A stretch of 49,223 nt of DNA from Virgisporangium aliadipatigenens (GCF_016863615.1 NZ_BOPF01000056.1:1-49223); one strand, 5' to 3'; shown: positions 8,230 through 17,487, numbered from the stretch's first letter. Notes: a model not told the origin generated them from the sequence alone. Translations and numbers: made by a program.

Positions 8230-10236
8230 GTGGCCTCACCCACTTCCCTGTTCAAGCGGCTGCTGGTCGGCCGGGCGCTCCGCTCGGACAACCTTCAGCA
8301 CACGCTGCTGCCCAAACGCGTCGCGTTACCCGTGTTCGCGTCCGACGCCCTCTCCTCGGTGGCGTACGCGCCGGACGAGATCCTCCTGACGCTCTCGATC
8401 GCGGGAGCGGCGGCGTACGTGTACTCGCCGTGGATCGCGCTCGCCGTGGCGGTGATCATGGTGACGGTGGTGGCGAGCTACCGGCAGAACGTGCACGCCT
8501 ACCCCTCCGGCGGCGGCGACTACGAGGTGGCCACGGTCAACCTCGGGCCGCGCTTCGGGCTCGGGGTCGGCAGCGCGCTCCTGGTCGACTACATCCTCAC
8601 GGTGGCCGTGTCGGTCTCCTCCGGCGTGTCGAACCTCGGCTCGGCCGTGCCGTACGTCGCCGAGCACAAGGTGCTGATCGCCGTTCTGGCCGTGGCGGTG
8701 CTGACCGCCATGAACCTGCGTGGGCTCAAGGAGTCGGGGACGGCGTTCGCGATCCCGACGTACGGGTTCATGATCGTGATCCTGGGCATGATCGCCACCG
8801 GCTTCGTCAAGATCTACCTGCTCGGCGACGACCTGCGCGCGCCCAGCGCCGGCCTGCACGTCATCGCCGAAGAGGGCCACGACCACATGGAGAGCTTCGC
8901 GTTCGCGTTCCTCCTGCTGCGGACGTTCTCCTCGGGGTGTGCGGCGCTGACCGGTGTCGAGGCGATCTCCAACGGGGTGCCGGCGTTCAAGCAGCCGAAG
9001 AGCCGCAACGCCGCCACCACGCTGCTGTGGCTCGGGACCATCGCGATCATCATGCTCACCGGCATCGTGATGCTGGCCCAGAAGACCGGGCTGCAGTTCG
9101 TCGAGGACCCGGCCGAACAGATCACCGACGGCGCCGGCTACGTGCAGAAGACCGTCACCGTGCAGCTCGCCGAGACGGTCTTCGGCAGCGGCTCCGCGCT
9201 CATCTACGTCGTCGCCGGGATGACCGCGCTGATCCTGTTCCTCGCCGCCAACACGGCGTTCAGCGGGTTCCCGGTGCTCGGGTCGATCCTGGCCCAGGAC
9301 CGGTACCTGCCGCGTCAGCTGCACACCCGCGGCGACCGGCTGGCGTTCTCCAACGGCATCGTCACGCTCGCGCTGCTGGCGATCGTGCTCATCGTGGCGT
9401 TCCAGGCCGAGGTGACCCGGCTGATCCAGCTCTACATCGTCGGGGTGTTCGTGTCGTTCACCCTGTCGCAGACCGGCATGGTCCGGCACTGGAACAGGCT
9501 GCTGCGCACCGAACGCGACGCGAAGGCGCGGGCCCGGATGATCCGCTCGCGGGCGATCAACATGTTCGGCCTGACGATGACGGGCGGCGTGCTCATCGTG
9601 GTGCTCGTCACGAAGTTCCTCCTGGGGGCCTGGATCGCGATCGTGGCGATGGCGGTGATCTTCGTGCTGATGACGGGCATCAGGAAGCACTACGACACCG
9701 TCGCGGCGGAGCTGACCCCGAGCGAGGAACGCCCGATGCTGCCCTCGCGCAACCACGCCGTGGTGCTGATCAGCAAGCTGCACAAGCCCACGATGCGGGC
9801 GTTGGCCTACGCCAAGGCGACCCGCCCCGACACGCTCACCGGCGTCACCGTGAACGTCGACGACAACGACACCCGCGCGCTGCAGGAGGAGTGGGAACGG
9901 CGGGAGATCCCGGTGCCGCTGACCGTCGTCGACTCGCCGTACCGGGAGATCACGCGGCCGATCATCGACTTCGTGAAGGGGCTGCGGCGCGACTCCCCGC
10001 GGGACGTCGTGACCGTGTTCATCCCCGAGTACGTCGTGGGCCGCTGGTGGGAGAACCTGCTGCACAACCAGAGCGCGCTGCGGCTCAAGGGGCGGCTGCT
10101 CTTCGAGCCGGGCGTCATGGTCACGAGCGTTCCATGGCAGCTGAAGTCGCTGGAGAACCGCAACATCGAACGGCTCGACGCGACTCTTGTGCGCGGACCT
10201 GCCCGTGGACCGCGAGGGGAGTCGCTCGGTGAGTGA
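8230..10236 (+). CDS. KimA-like APC-superfamily potassium importer
   Basis: Polytopic permease of 668 aa with about 12 helices (residues 35-490) and a cytoplasmic C-terminal domain of about 170 residues. The signature segments match, from memory, Bacillus KimA (YdaO), a proton/potassium symporter: SDALSSVAY (Asp39, Tyr46), YPSGGGDYEVATVNLG, LLVDYILTVAVSVSSG and FSSGCAALTGVEAISNGVPA, which hold the KimA ion-site residues. M. tuberculosis Rv2690c has the same position. GTG 8230 was chosen because conserved sequence starts there and TACCCT precedes it; an upstream in-frame start would add 20 unlikely residues. It overlaps the methyltransferase start by 8 bp. Generic annotation would be amino-acid permease; potassium as substrate is inferred. 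Confidence 0.82.
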   Translation: MASPTSLFKRLLVGRALRSDNLQHTLLPKRVALPVFASDALSSVAYAPDEILLTLSIAGAAAYVYSPWIALAVAVIMVTVVASYRQNVHAYPSGGGDYEVATVNLGPRFGLGVGSALLVDYILTVAVSVSSGVSNLGSAVPYVAEHKVLIAVLAVAVLTAMNLRGLKESGTAFAIPTYGFMIVILGMIATGFVKIYLLGDDLRAPSAGLHVIAEEGHDHMESFAFAFLLLRTFSSGCAALTGVEAISNGVPAFKQPKSRNAATTLLWLGTIAIIMLTGIVMLAQKTGLQFVEDPAEQITDGAGYVQKTVTVQLAETVFGSGSALIYVVAGMTALILFLAANTAFSGFPVLGSILAQDRYLPRQLHTRGDRLAFSNGIVTLALLAIVLIVAFQAEVTRLIQLYIVGVFVSFTLSQTGMVRHWNRLLRTERDAKARARMIRSRAINMFGLTMTGGVLIVVLVTKFLLGAWIAIVAMAVIFVLMTGIRKHYDTVAAELTPSEERPMLPSRNHAVVLISKLHKPTMRALAYAKATRPDTLTGVTVNVDDNDTRALQEEWERREIPVPLTVVDSPYREITRPIIDFVKGLRRDSPRDVVTVFIPEYVVGRWWENLLHNQSALRLKGRLLFEPGVMVTSVPWQLKSLENRNIERLDATLVRGPARGPRGESLGE

Positions 10237-11428
10237 GATCACGGTCGGGCCGGTGGCCCACGGCGGGCACTGCGTCGCGCGGCCCGACGACGGACCGGTG
10301 CTCTTCGTGCGGCACGCGCTGCCCGGCGAGAAGGTGCGCGTCGAGATCACCGAGAAGAAGTCCGGCTTCTGGCGGGCCGACGCGGTCGAGATCCTCGAAC
10401 CGTCGCCGGAGCGCACCGCCCCGCCGTGCCCGTACGCGCGCCCCGGGGCGTGCGGGGGCTGCGACTTCCAGCACGCGCTCCCGCCGGCGCAGCGTGCGCT
10501 GAAGGCGGCCGTGGTGCGGGAGCAGCTGCAGCGACTCGCCGGCGTCGAGCTGCCGGTCGAGGTCGCGGAACTCCCCGGCGGGCCGCTCGGTTGGCGCTCC
10601 CGGGTGCAGTTCGCGGTGTCGGACGACGGCGGGCTGGGCTTCCACCGGCACCGCTCGTCGGAGGTGATCCCGGTCGACGAGTGCCCGATCGCGCACCCGG
10701 CGATCAACGCCCTGGACCTGCCCGGGCGGAAGTGGGAGGGCCTGTCGGCGGTCGAGGCGGTCGTCACCTCCGGCGGCGACGTGGCGGTGCTGACCCGGCC
10801 GACCGCGGCACCGACCCCACGCCGGGGACCCGCGCACCGGCACCACGCGCCGCTGCGCCTGTACGACGGGCCCGAGATCGTGCGCGAGACGGTCGGCGGC
10901 CGGGAGTGGCGGATCGATCCCGCCGGCTTCTGGCAGGTGCACCCCGCCGCCCCGGACACGCTCGCGGCGACCGTGCGGGAACTGCTCGACCCGCAGCCGC
11001 GGGAGACCGCCTGGGACCTGTACGCCGGTGCCGGGATCTTCGCCGCCGCGCTCGCGCCGCACCTGTACCGGGTGGCGGCGGTGGAGTCGGACCGGCGTTC
11101 GGTCGCGGCGGCCCGCCGGAGCCTGCGGGACCTGACGAACGTGCGGGTCGTCGACGCCGACGTGCGGCGTGCGCTGGCCGACCCCCGGTGGCGGAGCGTG
11201 GACCTGGTGGTCCTGGATCCGCCACGGTCGGGGGCCGGCCGTGCGGTGGTCGAGGCGATCGCGCAGCGGGGACCGCGGGCGGTGGCGTACGTGGCCTGCG
11301 ATCCGGCGGCGTTCGCGCGGGATGTGGCGACCTTCGCCGCGCACGGCTATCGCCTGGAGACGGTGCGCGGCTTCGACGCGTTCCCGATGACGCACCACGT
11401 CGAGTGCGTTGGGCTGCTGACTCGCTGA
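10229..11428 (+). CDS. TRAM-domain class I SAM-dependent RNA methyltransferase
   Basis: RNA m5U methyltransferase of the RlmD/TrmA-like family (Rv2689c position). The TRAM RNA-binding domain covers residues 1-60 (SEITVGPVAHGGHCVARPD, RHALPGEKVRVEITEKKSG). A Cys cluster CPYARPGACGGC followed by DECPI is placed as in Fe-S-containing RumA-type enzymes. The methyltransferase domain shows AWDLYAGAGIFAAALA (SAM), VVLDPPRSGAG and AYVACDP with the catalytic Cys. GTG 10229 was chosen because GAGGGGAG lies 7 nt upstream. It is coupled to the permease (8-bp overlap). The stop codon lies inside the left arm of the repeat at 11427. The target base and RNA cannot be told. Confidence 0.9.
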   Translation: MSEITVGPVAHGGHCVARPDDGPVLFVRHALPGEKVRVEITEKKSGFWRADAVEILEPSPERTAPPCPYARPGACGGCDFQHALPPAQRALKAAVVREQLQRLAGVELPVEVAELPGGPLGWRSRVQFAVSDDGGLGFHRHRSSEVIPVDECPIAHPAINALDLPGRKWEGLSAVEAVVTSGGDVAVLTRPTAAPTPRRGPAHRHHAPLRLYDGPEIVRETVGGREWRIDPAGFWQVHPAAPDTLAATVRELLDPQPRETAWDLYAGAGIFAAALAPHLYRVAAVESDRRSVAAARRSLRDLTNVRVVDADVRRALADPRWRSVDLVVLDPPRSGAGRAVVEAIAQRGPRAVAYVACDPAAFARDVATFAAHGYRLETVRGFDAFPMTHHVECVGLLTR

Positions 11429-11495
11429 TCTTGCAGTTGTGGCGCCCGGCGTGCCCCGATTCGGGGCGATGAATCCGCGCCACAACTGCAAGATC
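11427..11495. repeat. Inverted repeat element, copy 1 (GATCTTGCAGTTGTGGC family)
   Basis: A perfect 19-bp inverted repeat: left arm GATCTTGCAGTTGTGGCGC at 11427-11445 and its exact complement at 11477-11495. The 31-nt loop contains an inner hairpin (GCCCCGA at 11453 with TCGGGGC at 11461). It lies between two convergent genes and takes in the last 2 bases of the methyltransferase stop codon. A second copy with identical arm cores and a different loop is at 19276-19345. Likely role: bidirectional terminator or a small mobile palindromic repeat. Confidence 0.85.
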
Positions 11496-11508
11496 GACGC
11501 AAGCCCGG

Positions 11509-12579
11509 TCACTCGAACTCGGTGCCGCCCTTGCGGGTGAGGTACTTCGGGCTGACGAACTTGCCGATCGCGCGGCCGGCCGTCACCTCGGACCAGCGGT
11601 CGGTCGCCGGGCGGATCACGACGCCCTCCCGGATGTGCGCGCCGCCGCCGAGCACCGTGCTGCCGTCGGCCAGCGCGATCAGCGCCTCCTCGTCGTACGG
11701 GCCCTCGTACAGCGTCGGGACCAGCGGCAGCGCGTCGCCGGCCGCCTCGACCAGCGCCGCGGGGTCGAGCCAGACGATCCCGCGGTCGGGCAGGTCCAGC
11801 GCGATGTCGAACGCCGCGAACCCCGGCTCGACGCCCGCGTTGACCTTGTAGCCCAGGTCCTGCACGCCCTGCCCGTAGACCTCGCCGAAGACGCCGACGC
11901 GCGCCGCCCCGTGACGCCGCAGCAGGTCGAGGGCGAACTCTGCCACCCGGTGCGCCCGCACCGCGCGCCAGTACAGGTTGCGCGGCGACTCCACGATCCC
12001 GAGGCGCTGGTGCCCGAACCCCTTGGAGGTGACGAACGTGCTGCCGTCGGCGAGCACGGTCGTCAGGCAGGCCGTGCCGTGGATCTTCTCCGTCGCGACG
12101 ACCGGCTCACCGGGGGTGAACAGCGTCGGGTAGCGGCGGATGTTCTCCACCTCGAGCCAGGGGAGCAGCCCCGGGGCGCTGACCATCTCGCCCGACATGT
12201 GCGCCGGGATCTCCGGTACCCACTTGGTGATCCCGAGCAGGTCGGCGAAGTTGGTGCGCTCGTCGTGATGACGTTCCAGATCGAGATCCCGAACGGCCGA
12301 CGGGCGGCAGACGATGCCCTGGGAGATCTCGCCGCGCAGGCGGACGGCCTTGACCCGGTCGTGGTCCTTCCCGGCGAGCATGCCGGTCAGGCCGAGCTCC
12401 TCGATCAGCGCGGCCGGCAGGACGGAACCCTCCGGGACGTAGATCGCGTATTCGCCCGTCCGGTAGGCCCCCTTCGCGACGACGGCCCGGTAGAGGCCGA
12501 CCTGGGCCAGTTCGAGGGCATCGGCGTTGGTGTGCTCGTGGATGACGAGCCGCTCGGCGGTGACGGTCAGGGTCGACAT
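11509..12579 (-). CDS. ATP-dependent RNA ligase, Rnl5 (Deinococcus DraRnl) type
   Basis: Nucleotidyltransferase that joins 3'-OH and 5'-phosphate RNA ends through ligase-AMP and RNA-AMP intermediates; Rnl5 enzymes seal nicks in duplex RNA. The 356-aa product has an N-terminal OB-like module (1-120, QVGLYRAVVAKGAYRTGEYA), then motif I TEKIHGTA with nucleotidyl Lys165, motif III/IIIa FGEVYGQGVQDLGY, motif IV REGVVIRP and motif V IGKFVSPKYL near the end. From memory the catalytic Lys of DraRnl has the same number. ATG 12579 is taken because conserved sequence begins at MSTLTVTAERL. It is the only member of this core block not expected from M. tuberculosis synteny. It probably serves RNA repair; substrate unknown. 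Confidence 0.88.
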   Translation of the reverse strand: MSTLTVTAERLVIHEHTNADALELAQVGLYRAVVAKGAYRTGEYAIYVPEGSVLPAALIEELGLTGMLAGKDHDRVKAVRLRGEISQGIVCRPSAVRDLDLERHHDERTNFADLLGITKWVPEIPAHMSGEMVSAPGLLPWLEVENIRRYPTLFTPGEPVVATEKIHGTACLTTVLADGSTFVTSKGFGHQRLGIVESPRNLYWRAVRAHRVAEFALDLLRRHGAARVGVFGEVYGQGVQDLGYKVNAGVEPGFAAFDIALDLPDRGIVWLDPAALVEAAGDALPLVPTLYEGPYDEEALIALADGSTVLGGGAHIREGVVIRPATDRWSEVTAGRAIGKFVSPKYLTRKGGTEFE

Positions 12580-12620
12580 GTCACTACGATCGGGATGGAT
12601 ATCCGCTTGCGGCAATCGGA

Positions 12621-12789
12621 TTAAGGCCTGATCCACCGGCCAGGGCGAGTCTGCGGCGAGGTCCAGGCGTCGCGTCGCCAGTCGGCGGGGCGCCCGGATA
12701 CCGGTGTTGTATCCGGGTGGCTCGCCGGCGCCGCGAGGCGGCGTCTGGGCCCGGCGCAGGCCGCCACTGGCCGGCGGACCAGGCCTTAA
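12621..12789. repeat. 169-nt imperfect palindromic element upstream of dxs
   Basis: The outer arms TTAAGGCCTGATCCACCGGC (12621) and the complementary sequence ending CCTTAA at 12789 pair over 23 bp with two mismatches. Pairing continues inward, with interruptions, to a central hairpin CCCGGATA (12693-12700) with TATCCGGG (12710-12717) around a 9-nt loop. Arms are equal in length, so the whole element is one long fold-back. It lies between the divergent RNA ligase and dxs genes and holds no coding ORF. No convincing target-site duplication was seen. It could be a MITE-like element or a structured leader RNA. Confidence 0.75.
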
Positions 12790-12850
12790 GCACCTGTGAA
12801 GGTTTGTCGCAGGTCAGGCACGTTCGGGATGCGTTGCCAGTTCACGTGGA

Positions 12851-12856
12851 TAGACT
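12851..12856 (+). promoter_or_regulatory. Leaderless-type -10 box (TAGACT) for dxs
   Basis: TAGACT fits TANNNT and lies 8 nt before ATG 12865; no Shine-Dalgarno sequence is present. This places the dxs transcript start downstream of the palindrome at 12621-12789, which argues against that element being part of the dxs leader if this promoter is used. Confidence 0.45.
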
Positions 12857-12864
12857 CGCCCCTC

Positions 12865-14793
12865 ATGAGCGAGCAGAGTGATCCCGTCACCGGCGAGCGG
12901 CTGATCGACCGGATCCGGAGTCCGCACGACCTCAGGTCTCTCGACGCCGGCCAGGCCTCCGTGCTGGCCGCCGAGATCCGCGACTTCCTGGTCCAGAAGG
13001 TCGCCCGCACCGGTGGGCACCTCGGCCCCAACCTCGGGGTCGTCGAGATCACGCTGGCGCTGCACCGGGTGTTCGACTCGCCGAAGGACCGGATCCTCTT
13101 CGACACCGGCCACCAGTCGTACGTGCACAAGATCGTGACCGGTCGGCACGAGGGCTTCGACCTGCTCCGCCAGCGCGGTGGCCTCACCGGCTACCCGAGC
13201 CAGGCCGAGAGCGAGCACGACATCATCGAGAACTCGCACGCCTCCACCGCGCTCTCCTACGCCGACGGGCTGTCGAAGGCGTACGCGCTGCGCGGCGAGA
13301 AGCGGTTCGTGGTGCCGGTCGTGGGCGACGGGGCGCTCACCGGCGGCATGTGCTGGGAGGCGCTCAACAACATCGCCGGTGCGCAGAATCCGGTCGTGAT
13401 CATCGTGAACGACAACGGCCGCTCGTACTCGCCGACCATCGGCGGGCTCGCCGACCACCTGTCGACGCTGCGCCTCAACCCGGGCTACGAGAAGGTGCTC
13501 GACCTGGTGCGCGAGTCGCTCGGGCGCACTCCGCTCGTCGGCGCGCCGCTGTACGAGGCGCTGCACGCCGTCAAGAAGGGCATCAAGGACGCCGTCGCGC
13601 CGCAGGCGATGTTCGAGGATCTCGGCATCAAGTACGTGGGGCCGGTCGACGGGCACGACCTCGAGGCGATGGAAGCCGCGCTGCGCAAGGCGAAGGGCTT
13701 CGGCGGGCCGGTGATCGTCCATGCGGTGACGCGCAAGGGGTACGGGTACCGGCCGGCCGAGGACGACGAGGCGGACTGCCTGCACGGGCCGGGGCCGTTC
13801 GACGTGGAGACGGGCAAGCCGACCGCGCCGTCGTCGCTCAAGTGGACCAGCGTCTTCGCGGACGAACTGGTGACCGTCGCCGACGAGCGGGCCGACGTCG
13901 TGGGCATCACCGCCGCGATGGCCGGGCCGACCGGGATCGCGAAGCTCATGCGCAAGTACCCGGAACGCGCCTACGACGTGGGCATCGCCGAGCAGCACGC
14001 CGCCACGATGGCCGCGGGGCTGGCCATCGGCGGGCTGCACCCGGTGGTGGCCGTCTACGCCACGTTCCTCAATCGGGCGTTCGACCAGGTGCTGCTGGAC
14101 GTCGCGATGCACAAGCTGCCGGTGACGTTCGTGCTCGACCGGGCGGGGATCACCGGACCGGACGGGCCGTCGCACTACGGCGTCTGGGACATGTCGGTGT
14201 TCGGGGTCGTTCCGGGGCTGCGCATCGCGGCGCCCCGCGACGCGGCGTCGCTGCGGCGGGAGTTCCGCGAGGCGGTGGCGGTCGAGGACGGGCCGACGAT
14301 CGTCCGGTTCCCCACCGGCTCGGTGCCCGCCGATCTCCCGGCCGTCGACACCGTGGGGCCGGTCGACGTTCTGGTCGAGGGCGGCTCCGATGTCCTGCTG
14401 GTCGCCGTCGGGGCCATGGCGCACGTCGCGGTCGACGTCGCCGCGCGTCTGACCGGGCAGGGTTACACCGTGACGGTTGTCGATCCGCGGTGGGTCCGGC
14501 CCGTTCCGGTCGAACTGGTCGGACTGGCCGCCGCGCACCGGATGGTCGTGACGGTGGAGGACGGCATGCGGGCCGGCGGCGTCGGTGACGCGGTAGCCAA
14601 GCTGCTGCGCGACAACGGCGTCTACGTGCCGCTGCGCGACCTGGGTGTGGAGGCGGGGTTCCACCCGCACGGCACCCGCGCGGAGATCATGGCCGAGCTG
14701 GGGCTGACCGCTCAGGACGTGGCCCGTCAGGTCACCGGCTGGCTCGCTGAGCTGCCCGTCCACGTGCCGGCTCAGAATAAGGTAACGATTTGA
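12865..14793 (+). CDS. dxs: 1-deoxy-D-xylulose-5-phosphate synthase
   Basis: Thiamine-diphosphate enzyme that condenses pyruvate and glyceraldehyde-3-phosphate to DXP, the first step of the MEP isoprenoid pathway. 642 aa, normal length. Visible motifs: [12 protein letters not shown] (about 52-63), [11 protein letters not shown], the ThDP-binding [16 protein letters not shown], the [15 protein letters not shown] segment with the catalytic Glu in the pyrimidine domain, and a transketolase C-terminal domain (about 500-630). ATG 12865 was chosen over upstream in-frame starts because [17 protein letters not shown] begins conserved sequence and a TAGACT box stands 8 nt before it. A single good copy is seen here; other MEP genes are not in the window. 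Confidence 0.96.
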   Translation: MSEQSDPVTGERLIDRIRSPHDLRSLDAGQASVLAAEIRDFLVQKVARTGGHLGPNLGVVEITLALHRVFDSPKDRILFDTGHQSYVHKIVTGRHEGFDLLRQRGGLTGYPSQAESEHDIIENSHASTALSYADGLSKAYALRGEKRFVVPVVGDGALTGGMCWEALNNIAGAQNPVVIIVNDNGRSYSPTIGGLADHLSTLRLNPGYEKVLDLVRESLGRTPLVGAPLYEALHAVKKGIKDAVAPQAMFEDLGIKYVGPVDGHDLEAMEAALRKAKGFGGPVIVHAVTRKGYGYRPAEDDEADCLHGPGPFDVETGKPTAPSSLKWTSVFADELVTVADERADVVGITAAMAGPTGIAKLMRKYPERAYDVGIAEQHAATMAAGLAIGGLHPVVAVYATFLNRAFDQVLLDVAMHKLPVTFVLDRAGITGPDGPSHYGVWDMSVFGVVPGLRIAAPRDAASLRREFREAVAVEDGPTIVRFPTGSVPADLPAVDTVGPVDVLVEGGSDVLLVAVGAMAHVAVDVAARLTGQGYTVTVVDPRWVRPVPVELVGLAAAHRMVVTVEDGMRAGGVGDAVAKLLRDNGVYVPLRDLGVEAGFHPHGTRAEIMAELGLTAQDVARQVTGWLAELPVHVPAQNKVTI

Positions 14794-14830
14794 TATACCG
14801 GATCGACGTGAGCCGCCGCACAATGGATGT

Positions 14831-16198
14831 GTGACGGACGCCCCGTTGGTCATCGACCTCGGCGTAATGGATCGTGACGCGGAGTACGAGCCCGAGGAGG
14901 GCCCGCCTCGCCGACCCGAGCCGGTCATGATGCTGCTCCTGCTGGTGGGCATCTGCGTGATCATGCTCGGCTCGGCGACCCCGCCGCCGGTGCCGCCGCG
15001 GCTCATGCTCTCCGTGCCGCGGGTCGGCGACGCGCCGCGGCTGGCCGGGGAGCAGATCATCGCCCAGGTCGACCGCGACGACGGCATCGCGATCACCTCG
15101 TACGGTTCCGGCGACGGGGCCGTGCACTGGGAGTACAAGCCGGCCGTCCGGTCGGCCATCTTCCCGGTGGGGCCGATGGTGCTGCTGTCGCCGCAGGCCT
15201 GCCGGGGCATGCAGACGTTCCGGACCGAGGGCGTCGACGCCGCGACCGGGCTCGGCCGCTGGACCCTCCCGGGCGCGCCCGTCTGGCAGGTCGCCGAGAG
15301 CGACCTGGTGGTGTTCAAGCGGCCGGTGAACGGCTGCACCGAGGCCACCGTCGGCTTCGACCCGATCCCCAACGCCGAGTTCGTCTGGTCCGGCGTCGAC
15401 CCCGTGAACGGCACCACCGCCTGGGCGATGACGGTGCCCGACGGCGCCACGCTCTCCGCCGGGATCGACCCCGCCGGCCGCGCCTCCTGGCTCGCCGTGA
15501 ACGTCAACGGCACCATCCGCGCCTACGACCTGCGCACCGGGGCCGAGACCGGCAGCCTCACCCTCGGCGACGATCCGCGCAGCAGCCCGCTGATGCGGGT
15601 GTTCGCCGCCGGCACCAAGCTCCTCGTCGCCGAGCGCAACGGCTCCCGGCTCGCCTTCCGCGGCTACTCGGCGCCGGCGCTCACGCTCGACTGGGAATCG
15701 GTCGTGTCGCCGCCGCCCAAGTTCCTCCGCCCCGACCTGGACAGCTTCCTCAGCCGCCGCTGCGGGCCGGTGATCTGCGTCGGGCCGCCGAGCATGACGA
15801 TCGGCCTGGACCCCGCGTCCGGCGCGGAACGGTGGCGGGTCAGCGGGCGTTCCTGGCGGATCGGCCCGAACTACGGCCTGTTCGTGGTCTCCGCCGCCGA
15901 CGACGGCCCGCCCATGCTGCGCGTGCACAACCTGACCACCGGCGCGCTCAAGCTCGAGCTGCCGGCGTCCGAACTCGTCGGGCGGATGGGCACCGAGATC
16001 CTGCTGCGTTCCGCGGCGGCCCCCGGTGGGCGGCTGTGGCGCCTGGACCTGTCGACCGGCGTGCTGCGGCCGCTGGTCGCGCTGCCCGGCTGGTACTCCG
16101 AATGCGACGTCGGCGGGCGTATCCTCATCTGCCGCACCGCCTCCAGCGACCTGGAGGTGTGGCGCCTTCCCGCGGACGCGAAGGAACGTACGGGGTGA
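14831..16198 (+). CDS. Membrane-anchored PQQ-like beta-propeller protein 1
   Basis: A 455-aa protein with a short acidic cytoplasmic N-terminus, one membrane helix (residues about 32-48, PVMMLLLLVGICVIMLGS) and a large outside domain. That domain has degenerate PQQ/quinoprotein-like blades such as YGSGDGAVHWEYK, VDPVNGTTAWAMTVPD, AYDLRTGAETGSLTL and IGLDPASGAERWRVSGRS. No PQQ-dehydrogenase catalytic or calcium motifs are obvious, so it is more likely a binding or sensing propeller than an enzyme. GTG 14831 begins the operon, 37 bp after dxs. Its stop overlaps the start of a paralogue (GTGA), followed by a two-component system, so it may supply the input to that system. Function unknown. Confidence 0.72.
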   Translation: MTDAPLVIDLGVMDRDAEYEPEEGPPRRPEPVMMLLLLVGICVIMLGSATPPPVPPRLMLSVPRVGDAPRLAGEQIIAQVDRDDGIAITSYGSGDGAVHWEYKPAVRSAIFPVGPMVLLSPQACRGMQTFRTEGVDAATGLGRWTLPGAPVWQVAESDLVVFKRPVNGCTEATVGFDPIPNAEFVWSGVDPVNGTTAWAMTVPDGATLSAGIDPAGRASWLAVNVNGTIRAYDLRTGAETGSLTLGDDPRSSPLMRVFAAGTKLLVAERNGSRLAFRGYSAPALTLDWESVVSPPPKFLRPDLDSFLSRRCGPVICVGPPSMTIGLDPASGAERWRVSGRSWRIGPNYGLFVVSAADDGPPMLRVHNLTTGALKLELPASELVGRMGTEILLRSAAAPGGRLWRLDLSTGVLRPLVALPGWYSECDVGGRILICRTASSDLEVWRLPADAKERTG

Positions 16199-17487
16199 CC
16201 GCCACACTGATCGACCTCGACCGGCCGGAGCCGCCCGAAGAGCCCCGGCCGCTGCCGCGCTGGGCCAGCCGCCGGGTGCTCCGCCGGGCCCTGCTGCTCC
16301 TGCCGCTCCTGCTCGTGCTGCCGCTGGCCGCCTCGGGCCCACCGGTGCCGCCGCGCTACGGGCCGCCGATCGTCGTCCCGTTGGAGGTGAGCGCCGACTT
16401 CGTGGTGACGCCCGGCGGCATCTTCTTCACGGATCCCGGTGGGGCGGCGGTGCGCGCCGTGGCGTTCGACGGAAGGACACGCTGGCGCACGACGGTCCCG
16501 GCGTCCTACCGGATCCTCGGCGTGACCCCGGAGCTGGTCCTGCTGACGACCCAGACGCCGCCCTCGCGGTATCTCGTCCTCGACGCGGCGACCGGTGCGG
16601 TCCGCTGGCGGCACGAAGGCCGCGTGGCCTCGATCGGCGAACGGGTGGCCGTCTTCAGCTCCGACGAGTCCGACTTCGACTCGACCAACTACAGCGGCCA
16701 CCTGGTCGCCCGGCGCTGGAGCGACGGCGCCGAACTGTGGCGTTTCGAGGGCGACCCCCGGCAGGTCTTCAGCGTCCTCGGGTGGGACCGGCCGAGCGGA
16801 CTGATCCTCGCCGACGGGGACAGCGCCGAGTTCGTCGAACCGGAGACCGGCACCCGCGTGCCGCTCGCCAACTGGCCCGGCTCCGGCGTGAGCCGAACGG
16901 TGGAAATGGCCTTCCTGCTGCACGGCATCCTCGTCGCCGTCGAGACCCGGGGCCGCGCCGCCTCGGCGTACGGCTACGACCCGCGGACCGGTAGTCCACT
17001 GTGGACAGTTGCGATCGACTGGAACAACAACGCGTACGTCGGCCTCTGCGGCCCGCACGTCTGCCTGCCCGACGAGGGCGGCAGCACGCTGGCCGTCGAT
17101 CCGCGCACCGGCGAGGTGGTCGTCCGCTACCCGTTCGGCCTGGTCGGCAGCGGCCCGCCCGGGCGCCTCCTCGCCGAGGTCGCCAGCCGGACCGGGCGCA
17201 CCGGCACCATCCTCCTCGACGCCGCCACCGCGCAGGTCATCCGCAGCCTCGACGGGTGGGCGTGGTTGGGCCCGCGCAACGCCGACGTCGTGCCCATCTT
17301 CCGGACGGTCCTGATGGAGACGCAGGTCGCGCTCATGAGCACCGCCGACGGGCGGCTCTTCTCCCTCGGCCCGCACCGGGCGGAGTCGCCCTGCGACGCC
17401 ACCGGCATGCACCTCGTCTGCCGGGCACGCGGCGGCGGACTGCTGATCTGGCGGTACGCGACCGCACTACCGCCGCCCACGAGGTAG
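16195..17487 (+). CDS. Membrane-anchored PQQ-like beta-propeller protein 2
   Basis: A 430-aa paralogue of the preceding gene. N-terminus MTATLIDLDRPEPPEE, a membrane helix at about 33-49 (ALLLLPLLLVLPLAASG), then outside blades such as AVAFDGRTRWRTTVPA, VLDAATGAVRWRHEGR, SDGAELWRFEGD, YDPRTGSPLWTVA and AVDPRTGEVVVRYPFG, a regular seven-or-so-bladed pattern with DxxTGxxxW signatures. Two Cys (VGLCGPHVC) may form a disulfide. Start GTG 16195 overlaps the previous stop by 4 bp. The response regulator starts 26 bp after the stop. Probably an extracytoplasmic scaffold or sensor; no enzymatic residue identified. Confidence 0.75.
   Translation: MTATLIDLDRPEPPEEPRPLPRWASRRVLRRALLLLPLLLVLPLAASGPPVPPRYGPPIVVPLEVSADFVVTPGGIFFTDPGGAAVRAVAFDGRTRWRTTVPASYRILGVTPELVLLTTQTPPSRYLVLDAATGAVRWRHEGRVASIGERVAVFSSDESDFDSTNYSGHLVARRWSDGAELWRFEGDPRQVFSVLGWDRPSGLILADGDSAEFVEPETGTRVPLANWPGSGVSRTVEMAFLLHGILVAVETRGRAASAYGYDPRTGSPLWTVAIDWNNNAYVGLCGPHVCLPDEGGSTLAVDPRTGEVVVRYPFGLVGSGPPGRLLAEVASRTGRTGTILLDAATAQVIRSLDGWAWLGPRNADVVPIFRTVLMETQVALMSTADGRLFSLGPHRAESPCDATGMHLVCRARGGGLLIWRYATALPPPTR

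Noticed and set aside
7659-10232. Plus-strand ORF of 857 codons in another frame of the KimA-like gene
   Set aside because: Arg/Ala-rich shadow frame with no membrane helices, while the annotated frame has a full set of conserved permease segments.
12597-12864. Thiamine pyrophosphate or other known riboswitch for the palindrome upstream of dxs
   Set aside because: No TPP-type conserved segments (CTGAGA, ACCTGA) were found, and the likely leaderless dxs promoter lies downstream of the element.
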